Of a stretch of 64,000 nt of DNA, positions 1 to 12,001 are shown in pieces (within the stretch, counting starts at the first letter, position 1; the number at the start of each line of letters is the position of its first letter). The DNA comes from Sipunculus nudus (lineage: Eukaryota; Annelida; Sipuncula; Golfingiida; Sipunculidae). The stretch lies in the NCBI GenBank assembly GCA_026874595.1, contig CM049320.1, positions 17,868,988-17,932,987 of the forward strand, written 5' to 3'. The notes beneath the pieces were generated by a model, which had not been told where the DNA came from, searched no databases, and saw nothing but the letters and a program-made list of their open reading frames with translations. Both the position numbers and the translations under genes were made by a program.

Positions 1-299
1 TTAACCGTAATCTACACTAATAGCAATTCAAGCGCCTATGCTTAAATTTACCTGGATTAAGGGTAACTGAGTGATAGTCAGCAGTCAAACTGAACATTCT
101 TGCAAAAACTGCCAACATTTTTTCTTTTCTTTTTTTTTTTTTGGGGGGGGGGGGGGGGTTGGGTAGGTGGAGATCTATGACTGGCATGTGAAAGTTACGA
201 GAAGTCTAGTTATTATTTATATATACGTTGAACTAAAACCGATGGGAAGCGTAAAACAAGTTTAGGAATATAATACTTGAACACATTATTCCTTCATAG
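1..299. other. Intron or upstream sequence of copy A
   Basis: No coding exon is visible. The stretch holds a T-run followed by 16 G (about 143-158). It ends in an AG acceptor at 298-299. Any 5' exons of copy A lie to the left of the window. Confidence 0.4.
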
Positions 300-588
300 T
301 TACATACTGTGGTAATCCTGGTGAAGTATCTAAAGCAACAATGACTGGAGGATTTTACTTCGGTAACTCCGTTGTCTACACATGTTACCCGAGGTTCAGC
401 ATTTTAACGGCAGATGGCGCTAGAGAGAGACTTATCAAGTGTCAAGGAGATGGCACTTGGTCTGGGCATCCTCCAAACTGTGAGGGTAATTATTCTGTGG
501 CGCATTTATTCCTAATCCATAACTTTAATGAATAATATGGAATAGACAAGAAAGTTATTTAGAAAATTAACTAAAAAAAGATGTGTGA

Positions 589-667
<79 letters not shown>

Positions 668-1095
668 AAAATATTAGCATCGTTATAAAATTATTAGATT
701 TTTAAAAAAATTTTTCTCTATTATAATTAAGGTTGAATGGTTCATAACTCATATCGAACTTTTAGCCATATCATTTTCTGGTAAAAGATATTCCCCATGA
801 TATTCTGAAGAAACCATTTCCCAATCACGTTATCATACTTGCAGCATCAGCCATGAAAATGGGTACCTGGCAATTGATCATGACTGGGAAGTTGATGAAA
901 GACCACACATCCGAGTCACGGAAGTCTAATACAAGAACACACTGCGCTCTGCTCTGCACGATGGTTCCCGATTGTGTAGGTTTCACCTACAGTCATGTCA
1001 GTCATCAATGCTTCAAGCAATCCCGTCAGTTCAACATCCATAAAGACACGTATGATGCAGAAGAGGATGCTGTGTATTTTTCCTTTATTCGATAA
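300..1095 (+). CDS. Secreted CCP-PAN protein, copy A (3' end: two last coding exons)
   Basis: Partial gene; the 5' part is outside the window. The first visible exon (300-485, 186 bp, phase 1 at both ends) encodes one CCP/Sushi domain: YCGNPGEVS at the start, CYPRF, then CQGDGTWSGHPPNCE, giving the four cysteines and the Trp before the last Cys. A GTAATT donor follows. The terminal exon (845-1095, 251 bp, acceptor TTGCAG) encodes a PAN/Apple-like domain starting near GTWQL, with CALLC, DCVGFTY and QCFK cysteines, and ends FSFIR-stop. CCP and PAN domains are extracellular binding modules (family knowledge). The phase 1-1 CCP exon is typical of shuffled extracellular domains. Copies B (20272-24287) and C (31799-35315, minus) share this architecture, so upstream Cys-rich exons are expected off-window. 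Ligand unknown. Confidence 0.8.
593..664. repeat. (TA)n microsatellite
   Basis: Pure TA dinucleotide array of about 72 bp in the intron between the CCP and PAN exons of copy A. Confidence 0.97.
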
Positions 1096-1348
1096 AATAT
1101 TGTGAAAAGGAAACAAATATTTGCACTGACAATATATGAAATTAAAATCATTTTTAAAAGCTAGAACTGACAATTTTTATCTGTACTGACAGAAAATACC
1201 AGTTCGAACTAATTTGTTGTTTTTATACTGTTTCTTGGGCGTGACAATGTGTTTATATTGTTTTAGCAGCAAATATCTTCTTAAAACTAAATACAGCCTA
1301 AGTTGCACCTGGATGCTTCTTTCTACGCCTGTTTGACTTAAATGGATT

Positions 1349-1353
<5 letters not shown>

Positions 1354-1424
<71 letters not shown>
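1354..1424. repeat. (TA)n microsatellite
   Basis: Pure TA array of about 70 bp downstream of copy A, followed by a short GA-rich run. Confidence 0.97.
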
Positions 1425-1427
<3 letters not shown>

Positions 1428-4416
1428 GAGGGAGAGAGGAAAACCTAATTAAAACTCATCTAAATCATTCTTAGATATGCTGGTTTGGAAAGTTTTGACC
1501 CGAGTGAAAATAATCTGGAATATGAATATGATATCCTAGAACACGTCAAACAAGATAACAATACAAAGGCGTGTTTAACATGGAGCTTACTATTAAAGGG
1601 AAAAAGGATATACATTTTATACCGAGGCTCCTAAAGTTCCAGATATACTTGATTTTTACTAATTATTTGTATGGTGTTTAACAGAGTGAGACTTGGATTG
1701 GATAAAAAAGTACGTCTTGAAATCACCTAAGAATAATATTTTGATTTGTATGACGACTATCAGTTTCTTTCGATAGGCATGTTGGTATATACGATTTAAC
1801 CATAAAACAATAAACACAATCACTGCCTTTTATGACGAAACTGTTTGTACTTGATATTCTTCTACACCCCTGTTTAGTATTTAGATGTCCATGAAATCGG
1901 AACATGGTCCCCATCCTGATGACCTATGAACTTATCAATTGACATTAAAGATCTTCGTTTTGGAACACCGAGAAAATAATCAGATTTTAAAAGATGGTGC
2001 TCCAGCCTGAATGAGCTTTAAGTATATTCCACATACTACATTATTATCATAATATTTTTTATTGCCATGGTAGGTCTTCTTTATACTGATATTGATTAGT
2101 ATTGAACATATTGTGTTTATTTTTTACTGTCATTTGCCCAGAGATATAATGTTATTATACAAACTTTAAAAAAAAAATTACATTTCCTCAATTTAATATA
2201 TTTCTTAGCAACTTCTTTGGGACAATTTTTATTATAGATGTCTGTCATTTAGTGTTATTTTAATTAACAGCCTGAAAGAAAGCGTAGTAAAAAATAATTT
2301 CAAACATTCATTCGCATAAAGGTGTCAAATCAGTTTGAAATGGTATTTATTATGATTCAGCTTATATTAAAAGCATCATGTATGGATTGTCTAGAATTAT
2401 ATGTACATTACATCATATGTATTACTTGTTACGGGTCATTACACTTTTTTTCCATGGAATTAAGGCGGCATGAGTGTGGGAGGTGTCTGGAATTATAAAA
2501 GTTTTCCACCCACCAAAATGTACTGATGTCTCCCCCACCAGCCTCCTCCCCTAAAAGACAACTCTGGCAAAGTTAAGGTCGTTAAATTATATGTAAATGA
2601 TATGTAAAATGTATTTAAATGTATAAAAATAATATAAAGAAATATGAAAAGATGAGCCGTATTTAATAGTAAACATATTTTACTATTAGTCGTACCATTT
2701 CATTAATTAATCTTGCAATGACGTGTCTTAAAAATAAAAGTTTGTCAAAACAAAGAACACCTTATGTATGACTAAAGATGCCCATTCACCTACCTTTTGA
2801 AAAAGAATAATTATGTGATATCTGGCTTCCTCTGTGATTGTATTAATGATCTAAGGGAAATTATGATTGTGAAAAGTTCTTATAACGCCTTTGTGAAGGA
2901 TAAATGAACTTGTTTATCAACAACATGTTAATAAACACAGCAATGTTAACTAACTTAAAAAATATGTAACCTTAGGTTAGCGAATTTTTCCAAGACGCCA
3001 TTTGCAAAGCTCTAGCTTATCTGACTAGCTGTCAGATGCCCTTATTGAATTTGTTTTGATTATTTGGTGGGCCCCCACATATTATAAACACGTTGATGTA
3101 AACTTAACAAGCAGCCTGTGTGGTTTGATATCCTTACTTTTTATAAAAGATCCAAATGATTACCTTAAGTGTATAAAGGTCAGATAGGCGATTGGTCCCC
3201 TTTTAGTATATTTTTTTGTCAAAGTTTCCAACCAGTAAGCACGAGCCTTTCCACGCGAAGCCAAAAAGTTCTGTGAAACATTATCAAGCACTCTGTTGGG
3301 CAGGTACAGACGATGGTTTTATCCGCTTTGTTGTTTATTCGTCCTATTTGCGCACCGATAATTTATAGGATCGTCAGAGCAGAAGAAACACTTGAATTAT
3401 TCCTTGTGCAAACACAGTGACCATTTCATAAAAGAGGTGCGTGGCATAGTCCAGTCTCCCAGAAAGGTTCCTGTGTTTGTATACGAGATAAGAGTCTATT
3501 CACCAGTTAGTCCTGGAAACAACAACTAGAAACGACCAGTGTCTGTCGTTTCGCTTGCTTGTCGTACGTACTTCCTTTACATTGTAAGGTATGTATTTTG
3601 TTCTTGGGCTAACTCTTTTCTTCTGATAAAGCTAACCGCACTTATCCATACTTGATCTTCCGTGATGAATATGTTTCAACCATTGCACGTGCAAATTACT
3701 ACAAATTGCAAGTGAATATGTTTTTCTCTAGCTCAAGTCAATAGACTGATCACATAAAATGGTGCTTTATATATACATACAGTTACATTAATACAGAAAA
3801 ACATACCCATGCATGTATGCATACATATAATAAGAAACATTTGCTATTGTCCATAAACTTTACCTGCCCATAAACTGCATATATAAAACAGACTTCATTC
3901 GATTTATTGTAAAATATTCCTCCTATCGACTTTAAACAAGTTGACCCAAGACTTTGAAGCAACCACATCTGAATATAAATTATAGTCTGAATAATTAAAG
4001 TTCATTCACAGATTCACTTATCATTGAGTCACTTGATGCAAACCATATATAATTAAATAGTGTAAAATTCCTTTGAGATAAAAATTTGATAAAACACGAA
4101 GGAAATATGTACCTGTGAAGAACTACAACAACGCTGTAACCCTGGTAACAACTAACACTTTACATTTGAGATACATAACTCAATTTTTTACTTATATGAT
4201 ATGAAATAAGCTTTAGAAATAATTTGTTTTGCATACAGCACATAAAAATCATAACTAGTGACCCACATTTGATGACGCCAAGGTGAAGCTAAACTTCTGA
4301 GGGCCATTACACAAAGAGATTATTAGTGACTTAAATTCGCTTTTATACAACAAAACAACAGTATACGGGGAATTCAAGATCTTTCTTGGATTTGAAACTA
4401 TGTTTATATATACATT

Positions 4417-4418
<2 letters not shown>
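1425..4418. other. Intergenic, no gene recognised
   Basis: AT-rich sequence read on both strands. I see no exon with plausible splice signals and no repeat with a recognisable family. Confidence 0.5.

Positions 4419-4477
<59 letters not shown>
4419..4477. repeat. (TA)n microsatellite
   Basis: TA array of about 58 bp. Confidence 0.96.
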
Positions 4478-4479
<2 letters not shown>

Positions 4480-4480
<1 letters not shown>

Positions 4481-4910
4481 GATTATGATTTATAGCCTGT
4501 TAAAGGGGCCGATTCACATATCAGTTATCTTAGATTTAGTGTATTCTGCTAACAATATTACGGTATGTTTCAATGTATCGTTCTCTTACGGCTTGCTCAC
4601 CCCTATAAACATGCGGAAAATTATTTGCACCGGGCGCGGTCAATGGTTTGAAAGGGTTAACATATTGAATATTCCAACTGGTGACCGTACCGCGTATCTT
4701 CACGAATCAAGAATTTTTTCAAGCTTGCAACCGGTGTTTCTTACGTGCCTATTCCTTCATATTTTTCATCTTGTTTTGGAATTGTCAGACGTCTGCAAGA
4801 TCGGACAGCATGCCATACTGTTTGTTGTGATAAACAAACACGTTGACGGAGAGAAGTCCATGATAATACGTTTTGGCTACCTTCGTAAACCACACGATTT
4901 AATTTATTGA
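4480..4910 (+). CDS. Unidentified open stretch, possible decayed exon
   Basis: About 143 codons stay open on the plus strand directly after the TA array and end at TGA 4908-4910. The part worth noting is a Cys/Trp pattern (ITVCFNVSFSYG followed by IICTGRGQW) vaguely like the second half of a CCP domain. Two further cysteines and a hydrophobic stretch follow. No start context, splice signals or clear family were seen. It could be a chance open frame, a pseudogene or a mobile-element remnant. Confidence 0.15.
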
Positions 4911-5494
4911 ATAAATTGTTTAATTTATCTAGATCATAGTTCTTCAGTATTTAGACTTTGTTCATCGATTTATTTTTGCCGTAATGCTTCTATTCACCTG
5001 CATGCTTCATTTATAGAATAAGATTGACTCTGGCTTACTCTGCATACATTAAAAACTTAAAGTAACAGCTACTAAGATTGCTCAAGTCCTAATAATGCCG
5101 TGACCAATAAGCTTTTTTAGCCCCAAGCTGTTAGTACACAGGGTACATGAGTCTATGTTGATATGCAGAAAAAAACGTGTACCCAAAGGTGGTTGACTGC
5201 ACATTCAAAGATCACTAGTTGTTGGTGGTGAAATCCTATGAAGACCATGCGGGAATTAAAAGCGCTCCCCGGCTGGGAGGTGAGCCATTGTTTACGGGCA
5301 TTGTTTCAGGCCTGTTTAGTTTTCAGTGTGCTCATGAATATAGATGGGCCATAGCAGATAAAGCAGGCCGAGGCTTTGTATTTGACTTATGATTATAAAT
5401 GAGTCTCCAGGGTATTTGCCTGCTTAGTGGAGGCACACAGTCTGCGGAACCTGCAGAGTCTAGAAGTTGGTGGAGACAACCGGTGCCACCCGTT
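4911..5494. other. Intergenic, nothing recognised
   Basis: Mixed-composition sequence, becoming more GC-rich towards the minisatellite at 5495. No exon is supported. Confidence 0.4.
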
Positions 5495-5726
5495 GTCCAG
5501 AGAGGTGCGGTCACCCAGCGTCCAGATAGGTACAGCCACCTGGGGTCCAGAGAGGTGCTGCTTCTCAATGTTCAGGGAGGTGTTGCCAGCCGGGGTCCAG
5601 AGAGGTGCTGCCAGCCGGGGTCCAGAGAGGTGCTGCCAGCCGGGGTCCAGAGAGGTGCTGCAAGCCGGGGTCCAGAGAGGTGCTACCAGCCGGGATAAAG
5701 TGAGGTGCCGCCAGCCGGGTTCCAGT
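5495..5726. repeat. 25-bp minisatellite, about nine copies
   Basis: Head-to-tail units of the form GTCCAGAGAGGTGCTGCCAG plus CCGGG. The central four or five units (about 5595-5695) are almost identical and the outer ones diverge. The period is 25 bp, so all three frames are traversed and long open frames over it are artefacts. It is GC-rich against an AT-rich background. Confidence 0.95.
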
Positions 5727-6138
5727 ATTTCTGTTTAATCGGACTATTTACTAGAGTTTTCTTTAGTGTCGTCCAGTGTATGTACCACTGTATTTAATAT
5801 ATACTCCTTGTTGTCAGCCACTGCCTTGTGTTTTTTGTGTGCCTGAGTGTCGTTACGATGAGGGCACCGACAAAAACCAAACCATCTCTGCATTACCATG
5901 TTAAACCGTCATTTCGTAAGGGCAGCCTTTTTCAAGGGCACTAGAAAGGGGTAACTTCTATCGAGTGACAGTCAGATATCGTAATGAGTCCCTTTAACTT
6001 TTGCTTTACCCCGTTTTCCTGAGATATATAAAGAAGCAAAAAAAAAGTTGTAATATATATATATAAATAACCCAACAAACAGTTCAGATTAAATATCACT
6101 TTTTTTTTTACAAAGGCGAGGATTCAACATTGATCACC

Positions 6139-6300
6139 ATGGCAACTGCCGAAACTGAGGTCAGCCTGTCAGTTCAGCGACAATTCATTCTTGAAAGTTA
6201 CCATGAGGGCCTTACGACATTACTAGACCTAAATAAAACGGTCTGGGATGGCCTGATATCCGAGCAAGTAGTCAGCACGAAGGAAAAAGATAACATTGAG
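6139..6300 (+). pseudogene. CARD exon 1 of the caspase-like gene
   Basis: 54 codons, ending in phase 0 at GAG|GTAGGA. It covers the first helices of a CARD (QRQFILESYHEGLTTLLDL, then WDGLISEQVVS and the KEKDNIE segment). It is intact on its own. Confidence 0.6.
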
Positions 6301-6489
6301 GTAGGAGAAACCGCATGATCTAAATCACTTGGCCTATGACATAGATATCGGATGAAAATTCCTTTGATATTAAATTATGATAAACGTGTACTTTTTTCCC
6401 CACAAGACTGTTATTAGATAAAGTTCGTTTTCCCTCAATAGTTGTAAGGCACAATCAGGGCATTACACCAAATCGTTCTTAACATGGAA

Positions 6490-6492
<3 letters not shown>

Positions 6493-6533
<41 letters not shown>
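6493..6533. repeat. (TA)n microsatellite
   Basis: TA array of about 40 bp in the intron between the two CARD exons. Confidence 0.95.
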
Positions 6534-6534
<1 letters not shown>

Positions 6535-6620
6535 TTAAATTCTTACGCCGTGTTGACATTCTTATTATTACAGTATATGTTAAATTATGTATGGAAACTT
6601 TTTTCTCTGTTTTTTTAAAG

Positions 6621-6783
6621 CAATCCGCTACTATGAAAGAAAAAGCTGGTTAGTTTCTTTTACTTCTGGTGAAGAAGAAGAATCACCACTTTGACATATT
6701 GGTTAAATGCCTTGAGGATAATAAACCAAGTCACGTGGCCGCAATCATGAGGCATGCGGACGTATCAACCATGCCAGACACAG
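6621..6783 (+). pseudogene. CARD exon 2 with in-frame TAG
   Basis: Acceptor TTTTTTTAAAG and donor ACACAG|GTAAGA frame a 163-bp exon. In the frame set by exon 1 it reads QSATMKEKAG, then TAG (6651-6653), then FLLLLVKKKNHHFDILVKC and the rest of the CARD. A Trp (TGG) at that position would restore the reading, so a single G-to-A change explains the stop. Confidence 0.6.
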
Positions 6784-7538
6784 GTAAGATTTCAGCCGTG
6801 TTGATTGATTCTTCTGTTCCTTTTCTATCACTATAAACATACTTTTTATACGTATTCATATATGTATTAATATCCTCCATGGATATCTGACTTCAGTTAC
6901 TCTGACTTTCATCAGGCCGGCTTGCCTGATTTTTATTCTTTTTGTTTTATAATAAGATATATCAAACTTCTTAATCCTCCTATGAATTATTTCCAAATTT
7001 ACTACGCTTTAACGGCTGGGTATTACAAAAAACGATATAAATTATCTGAGATTACATTTGCAATGCGGGCTTGTCTGTATGGAATCGATAGGTTTAAGCT
7101 GGTAAAAAGGCTCTTCGGGAGAATATCAGTATACTTTTTTGAAAAAAAAGATGGTTAAGATACATACTGGCAGGGTCCATAAAATGAACTCTAATTAATC
7201 TAATTTGACGTCATGATTACTAACTGAAGCAGTCTCTATTCTTAAAATTTTCAAAATTATAAGATATACAATAATTTTAGACACAGCACAGGTCTTAAAA
7301 TGCTAAGAATAGTGGATCACTAACTGTTTGCCTGTTTATTTAAATTTCAAGTTTTATGTTGAAATTCAATCGAAATTTGTATTCGATAGCAAGATTAAGC
7401 TGCAGTCAAAGTTTGGGGTACTTAGTGTAAAATAAAGTTTTTGGTTGATCATGATTTCATTCTATATAGCAACCAAGCAACAGGTTTTAATGATTAAGTA
7501 ATTCAATTATCATTATTTGCATAAAACCTTTACCAAAG

Positions 7539-7651
7539 GCATTATGGCTGAAGCGACTTCCCCGGCATGCAGCATCCACCTCTCCAAAGTGCAGGAATCC
7601 CGATGTATCATACCGACACCAAAGGAGGTCTACAAAGCACAGCGGGACGTG
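7539..7651 (+). pseudogene. Linker exon of the caspase-like gene
   Basis: Phase 1 in, phase 0 out. It reads GIMAEATSPACSIHLS, then TPKEVYKAQRDV, with donor GTG|GTAGGA. It joins in frame to the GYDMAGEKRG start of the next exon. No domain of its own. Confidence 0.5.
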
Positions 7652-7842
7652 GTAGGAATTATGTTTTATATAAATATATAATTTGGACAGCTACATTATA
7701 TATAAGTACTGGTGGTTCAGTCCGTATCGCTGCCACTGGTTTCATGCTAGGCGATCATCAGGCGAATTGATACATTTGTACTGGATGTATATTGTCCAAA
7801 GTGCTCTACGTCCTCTCTTAGCTGAAACTGATACAATAACTG

Positions 7843-7868
7843 TTTATATATAATATATATATATATTA

Positions 7869-7915
<47 letters not shown>
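7843..7915. repeat. Imperfect (TA)n microsatellite
   Basis: TA array interrupted by TTATA steps, in an intron of the caspase-like gene. Confidence 0.95.
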
Positions 7916-7918
<3 letters not shown>

Positions 7919-8470
7919 CAATTTCCCGAAACGAGCAAATGAGAATTTTTTTCAAAACGTACCTACATTAAACATGCAGTTGATATAATGTATTCAAACT
8001 GAAAACATTTAGGCGAAAGGCATTCAATATTCACAGCCGTGATAAGTTAAACGGTCCAATGTATCAACCGCCAGCAGTGCGGCAGTCTGTGCACACGTCA
8101 TTAGATCATCGTTTCTGATTCAGAGACGGTTTCAAGTGCAGGGCTTAAAATTTCTGGAGTGAGTTCTGTTTTCATTCTGTAAACACAATATTTAACAAAA
8201 TTACTTGGTAATGCAAATATATTGTTTTTACCTCAGATATCATAATTGCCCTGCCATAAACACAAAATTATATTTTATACATGCATGCGATTGAAGTTCT
8301 TACGTTTTTCTTAATATTTTAATGTGCGGTATCGAGTATCCTATCCGCATATACGCAGTCAAGAATGAACTAGACCAAGTGGGGACTCGCTTATGAGAGG
8401 GAGACCGGAGTATATCAACAAGCAGCTGATAGAAATTATCTAAGCCTAGTAAACCTTTATGTGATGCTTT

Positions 8471-8818
8471 TCACCCTGGGATATAGCCAATTATTTTATG
8501 ATGTTCATATCCGGCTGGTCTCAATCTCTTTGGTTTACATGTTCCCAATGCTTTTTTTCTGGTTTTCATCTGCTCTATTATTAGGTTAAGTTGAAGTTGA
8601 ACCGACAAGTTTAAGGTATTTTCGATTTCTTCTAATGGTGCCTGAGGGTGTACGGACTCAATATGATTTTTCATCCATCTTTCTCTGCCATATAATTCTA
8701 ATTCTATGTTCGCTGTCCTAACTGAAATAGTACACACTTGAAGAGTCCTTTGCACCTCTGTTTCAGTATTAAACTTGTTTCTACTAACTGCGCTTTTTGT
8801 CAAGCGAGGTGTGTTCAT
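8471..8818 (-). CDS. Unidentified 115-codon open frame
   Basis: Minus-strand frame from ATG 8818 (MNTPRLTKSA) to the stop at 8471, inside a plus-strand intron. It contains GRERWMKNHIESVHPQAP, which resembles the His end of a C2H2 finger as found near the start of some retroelement proteins, but only one Cys is nearby. It could be a mobile-element remnant. No family is recognised. Confidence 0.2.
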   Translation of the reverse strand: MNTPRLTKSAVSRNKFNTETEVQRTLQVCTISVRTANIELELYGRERWMKNHIESVHPQAPLEEIENTLNLSVQLQLNLIIEQMKTRKKALGTCKPKRLRPAGYEHHKIIGYIPG

Positions 8819-9029
8819 GGTGTACCACCTTTGATTTTACTGGTTCGTAGTGACGGGTAGCAGAGTTTCGGCTTTCCGACTCCTGGGACGCTGCACTTCA
8901 CTGGTCAAAGTTTTCTTGCAGTTTCATTGGAATCAGCTTTACATGTTTCAATGTCAGTTATGTTTGTAAAACCCAGTGTGATCGCTCCGGGCAACCTCAA
9001 ACTGGTGATCGTCATTTATTATAGGGATT

Positions 9030-9324
9030 AATTTGATTTATCATATTTGCCAACCAGGCAGCAATATCTAATAACAATTTTATGGGACATACAATACAAA
9101 ATCCAACCTGAACCAATGAACAGGGACTATAAACACGTACGTCCAAGATACAACTGAAAATATAATAAGTAGAGATCTCCATGTTCACTTGTGATACAGA
9201 TATTATTTCAGGCGGTTCGCGTAGGATACCAAATGGGTTTACAGTAAGGTTTACATTAGTATGTTGGCATGAGGCCACGCACTGACTTTTAAAAGAGACT
9301 ATGTTTCCCGGAGCGTTGCATGTG
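9030..9324 (-). other. Cys-rich open stretch, possible exon remnant
   Basis: On the minus strand, after a TGCTGTGCAG acceptor-like site, a frame reads TCNAPGNIVSFKSQCVASC and on to GILREPPEIISVSQ, followed by a hydrophobic segment. The Cys spacing suggests an extracellular exon, but no donor or family could be settled. Low confidence. Confidence 0.15.
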
Positions 9325-10662
9325 CTGCACAGCAAATATGAAGTGAGTCGTGTTTGCTTGTATTGGATACAGTAAGTTATGGGTTGTAAAAATGTAGAAA
9401 TATTTATTTTTACGTATAGGACTGGAGGTCATTGAGTATAAATAATATACAAAAAATCAGCCACAAGTAGGTTGTCTTATATTGTTTCTCTGTGAGTTTC
9501 AAAGGTCATTGTTTGAGCATAATATTTTCTCTATATTCTAAGCGAAATACACGGCCTGGGGCGTTGTCTGTTTTAGTCTTCATGCAATCGTCGATTGTTT
9601 AAATGATTGTAGGACAGAAAACACTTAACATATTTTCTGTTGATCTAGCTAGAACTCTTTGAATTACACATTGCGTTAGTATTGTTTCTGTAAAATAGAT
9701 CTTGAACTACCGAAGGAGTAGCAGGCCGTTAGAACTTTACTCTCAATAAGGGGCTTCGCCCAGCTGACGTCAGCTATAGATCCGTCGTCCTTCGGTGTGA
9801 TTGTCTGTTAGGAGAACAGAAAGGGTAACAGTTAAGCCTAGAAAGATCACCCATCAAACCATTAAAAAACATAAAGCACAAAGTTATGTCCGAATGACCT
9901 ATATTCCGCAAGCTATGTGACAAAACCACAGCTATCGTATAGGTTAGGCTGTTGTGGTGAGAGAATTAACATAGCACACATGTTTCATTGAATCACAGAG
10001 TTTCCTATTTCCTACTCATATCCTTGACAGTCTGCAATAAGTATTACCAGTTATAAAAGCTATAAAAAACATGCGATATCTTAATAGTCAATTTACGTTA
10101 AAATTAAGACAAATGCTAAAAATTTCTAAATAATATTGTTGAAATTCTTGGAAATTTGCTGATTATTCTTTGATTACCTTATCAGATAATTACTAGGTGT
10201 GACATCGATATATCTTTTTATGAGTCATAAAAAAATAGAAGTTGATTAATAAAGGTCATGAGATTTAGCTCTCCCGTCTTTTATTTGACATTTAATTATA
10301 ATACGGATTAAGTGTTAATCTGTGTTCTAAATGTGCCAAGCAGTTACACTATATCCATATGTAAATAAAACGCAAACATATCACTCTCCCAATAATTACG
10401 TAGCGAAGTGTTTTATGATGACCGTATTATCTCAGGAATAGCTATATATTGCAAAGAAATTAAGAAAACTTGTTACAACCAAATCTTTATTCTGATCTTT
10501 TATCTGTTCATTCTGTTCTTGAACATGTTTTTTTCACAGGTTTTGAAATTTATCTGTTCAGCGTGAGGACGCTTATACGTTTGAGAGATACCATACGATA
10601 TATCGAGAGGGCCACGTGTTTGGTCTTGGTAGTTTGATGTTCTAATATGTTTCACATTGTAG

Positions 10663-10846
10663 GGTTATGACATGGCCGGAGAGAAAAGAGGCTTTGTTAT
10701 GATTGTGAATATTACACAAGGTAAAATATATGCATGGAGGCAAGACATGGGAACGAAAATATTCCAAGGCGGATATGGACAGCCTGAAGAGGATGTTTGC
10801 TGATCTTTGCCATGACGTTGTATCCTTTGAAGACTTGACAGTACAG
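10663..10846 (+). pseudogene. Caspase p20 exon with +1 frameshift
   Basis: The exon is 184 bp. It starts in phase 0 (GGT TAT GAC, GYDMAGEKRG) but its second half reads one frame over (KYMHGGKTWERKYSKADM, then LKRMFADLCHDVVSFEDL) up to CAG|GTACTT. A phase 0-0 exon should be a multiple of three, so one base is extra, near 10711-10716 (GTGAATATTACACAAG). Confidence 0.6.
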
Positions 10847-11767
10847 GTACTTAATTCTTCCCGCATTACAGGGGGGTCAACTAGTAATTGTATTGATCAT
10901 TTATTTCCAAAGAAAAAAGTGCAATATGAAGTAAGCATCAATGCTAATCTCAAAATCAATCACTTACCAATGAAACAGTATTCGTGATTGTTTTACAGGT
11001 ATGATACATCCTACTACTTTATCCACCGTTTTTTTATCGACAACATTTTAGAAAGGCAACTAAACTAACCATTGACATTTTTTCCTTGAAGTTAGAACTT
11101 GATTCACCGTGCCAATACGAGGTCATTACAATATGAATTCATGATAGGAGGTTCAATAAATGTATTTTTCTATATGCCTTGAAAGGCAGGTAGGTTTACC
11201 AGGAGCACTTTTACCGACTTTTAAGTCATAAATTGTTGGATGGTGATGAATGTGGATATGATTTACTGTGTCAGTATCACAATGGCAGGGAAACTCTTAC
11301 ATGCTAAGGTTTCCTTCACAAGATCAACTTTTTAAGAGTCACAGTAATACGAAATGAGTGGTACTATTTACAAACTAATTCATGTCTTATGTCTTTATTA
11401 AATGAAGTGCTAGAATTGTAAAGTATCAATCAATTCGGTCAAATGTTTCATACAGGTACAATGAGACGAGAAAAATCTGACTTAAGAAAATCAAGAAATA
11501 TAAACCAAGCTTTTATTATATTTCTTCTGTTGCTTCTGATTAAGTTTTTAGATTTACTAGAAACCAAAGTTATTTAAACATTTTTTAGACTTTGGTTTTT
11601 ATTTTAAGAGGTGCTATGGAGCTGTGGCAAATTATGAGCAATCATTCACTGTATAAGTGCCTTTTATGAGATGTTCTGGGTAACTTTTTCCTTAGGCTAA
11701 GGCGAGCTGCATTATTTTCCTGTATATAATCTGTAGATGTGCTTCTGATAAGATTGTTATATTTCAG

Positions 11768-12001
11768 AAATTCATGGGTGCCACAAAGAGTGTCGCAAAA
11801 TTAGCAGATACGAATGATGCCAAGAGTTTGTTTGTGATGCTGATGTATTTTGGTGGACAGGTAGGTTGGGAGCCACATATCTTCTCTAGGGATGGAGTAT
11901 ATCTTCCTGTCTGGTACACATTGTCGGGAACATTTAGTTACCTGCAGTTAGATAAACTCGCCAAAAGACCAAAATATTCATTTTGCAAGCCTTCCAAGGA
12001 G
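11768..12001 (+). pseudogene. Caspase p20 catalytic exon without catalytic residues
   Basis: Clean 78-codon exon, phase 0-0 (TTTCAG acceptor, GAG|GTAAGA donor). It aligns by eye to the caspase segment around the active site: LADTNDAKSLFVMLM, IFSRDGVYLPV, TFSYLQLDKLAKRPK. The His of SHG is Phe (MYFGG) and the Cys of QACRG is Ser (CKPSKE). If expressed it would be proteolytically dead. Confidence 0.6.

Noticed and set aside
4386-4480. Tyr-Ile repeat peptide at the start of an open frame, and similar ones elsewhere
   Set aside because: Translation of (TA)n arrays; not protein-coding.
5332-5738. Several overlapping open frames over the 25-bp minisatellite
   Set aside because: They arise from the stop-free GC-rich repeat; a 25-bp period moves through all frames, and no gene context exists.
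7711-7790. Second hammerhead candidate (minus strand CTGATGA ... GAAAC with GTATC/GATAC flanks)
   Set aside because: The segment between CTGATGA and GAAAC (TCGCCTAGCAT) cannot form helix II, and no U-H cleavage step follows helix III.
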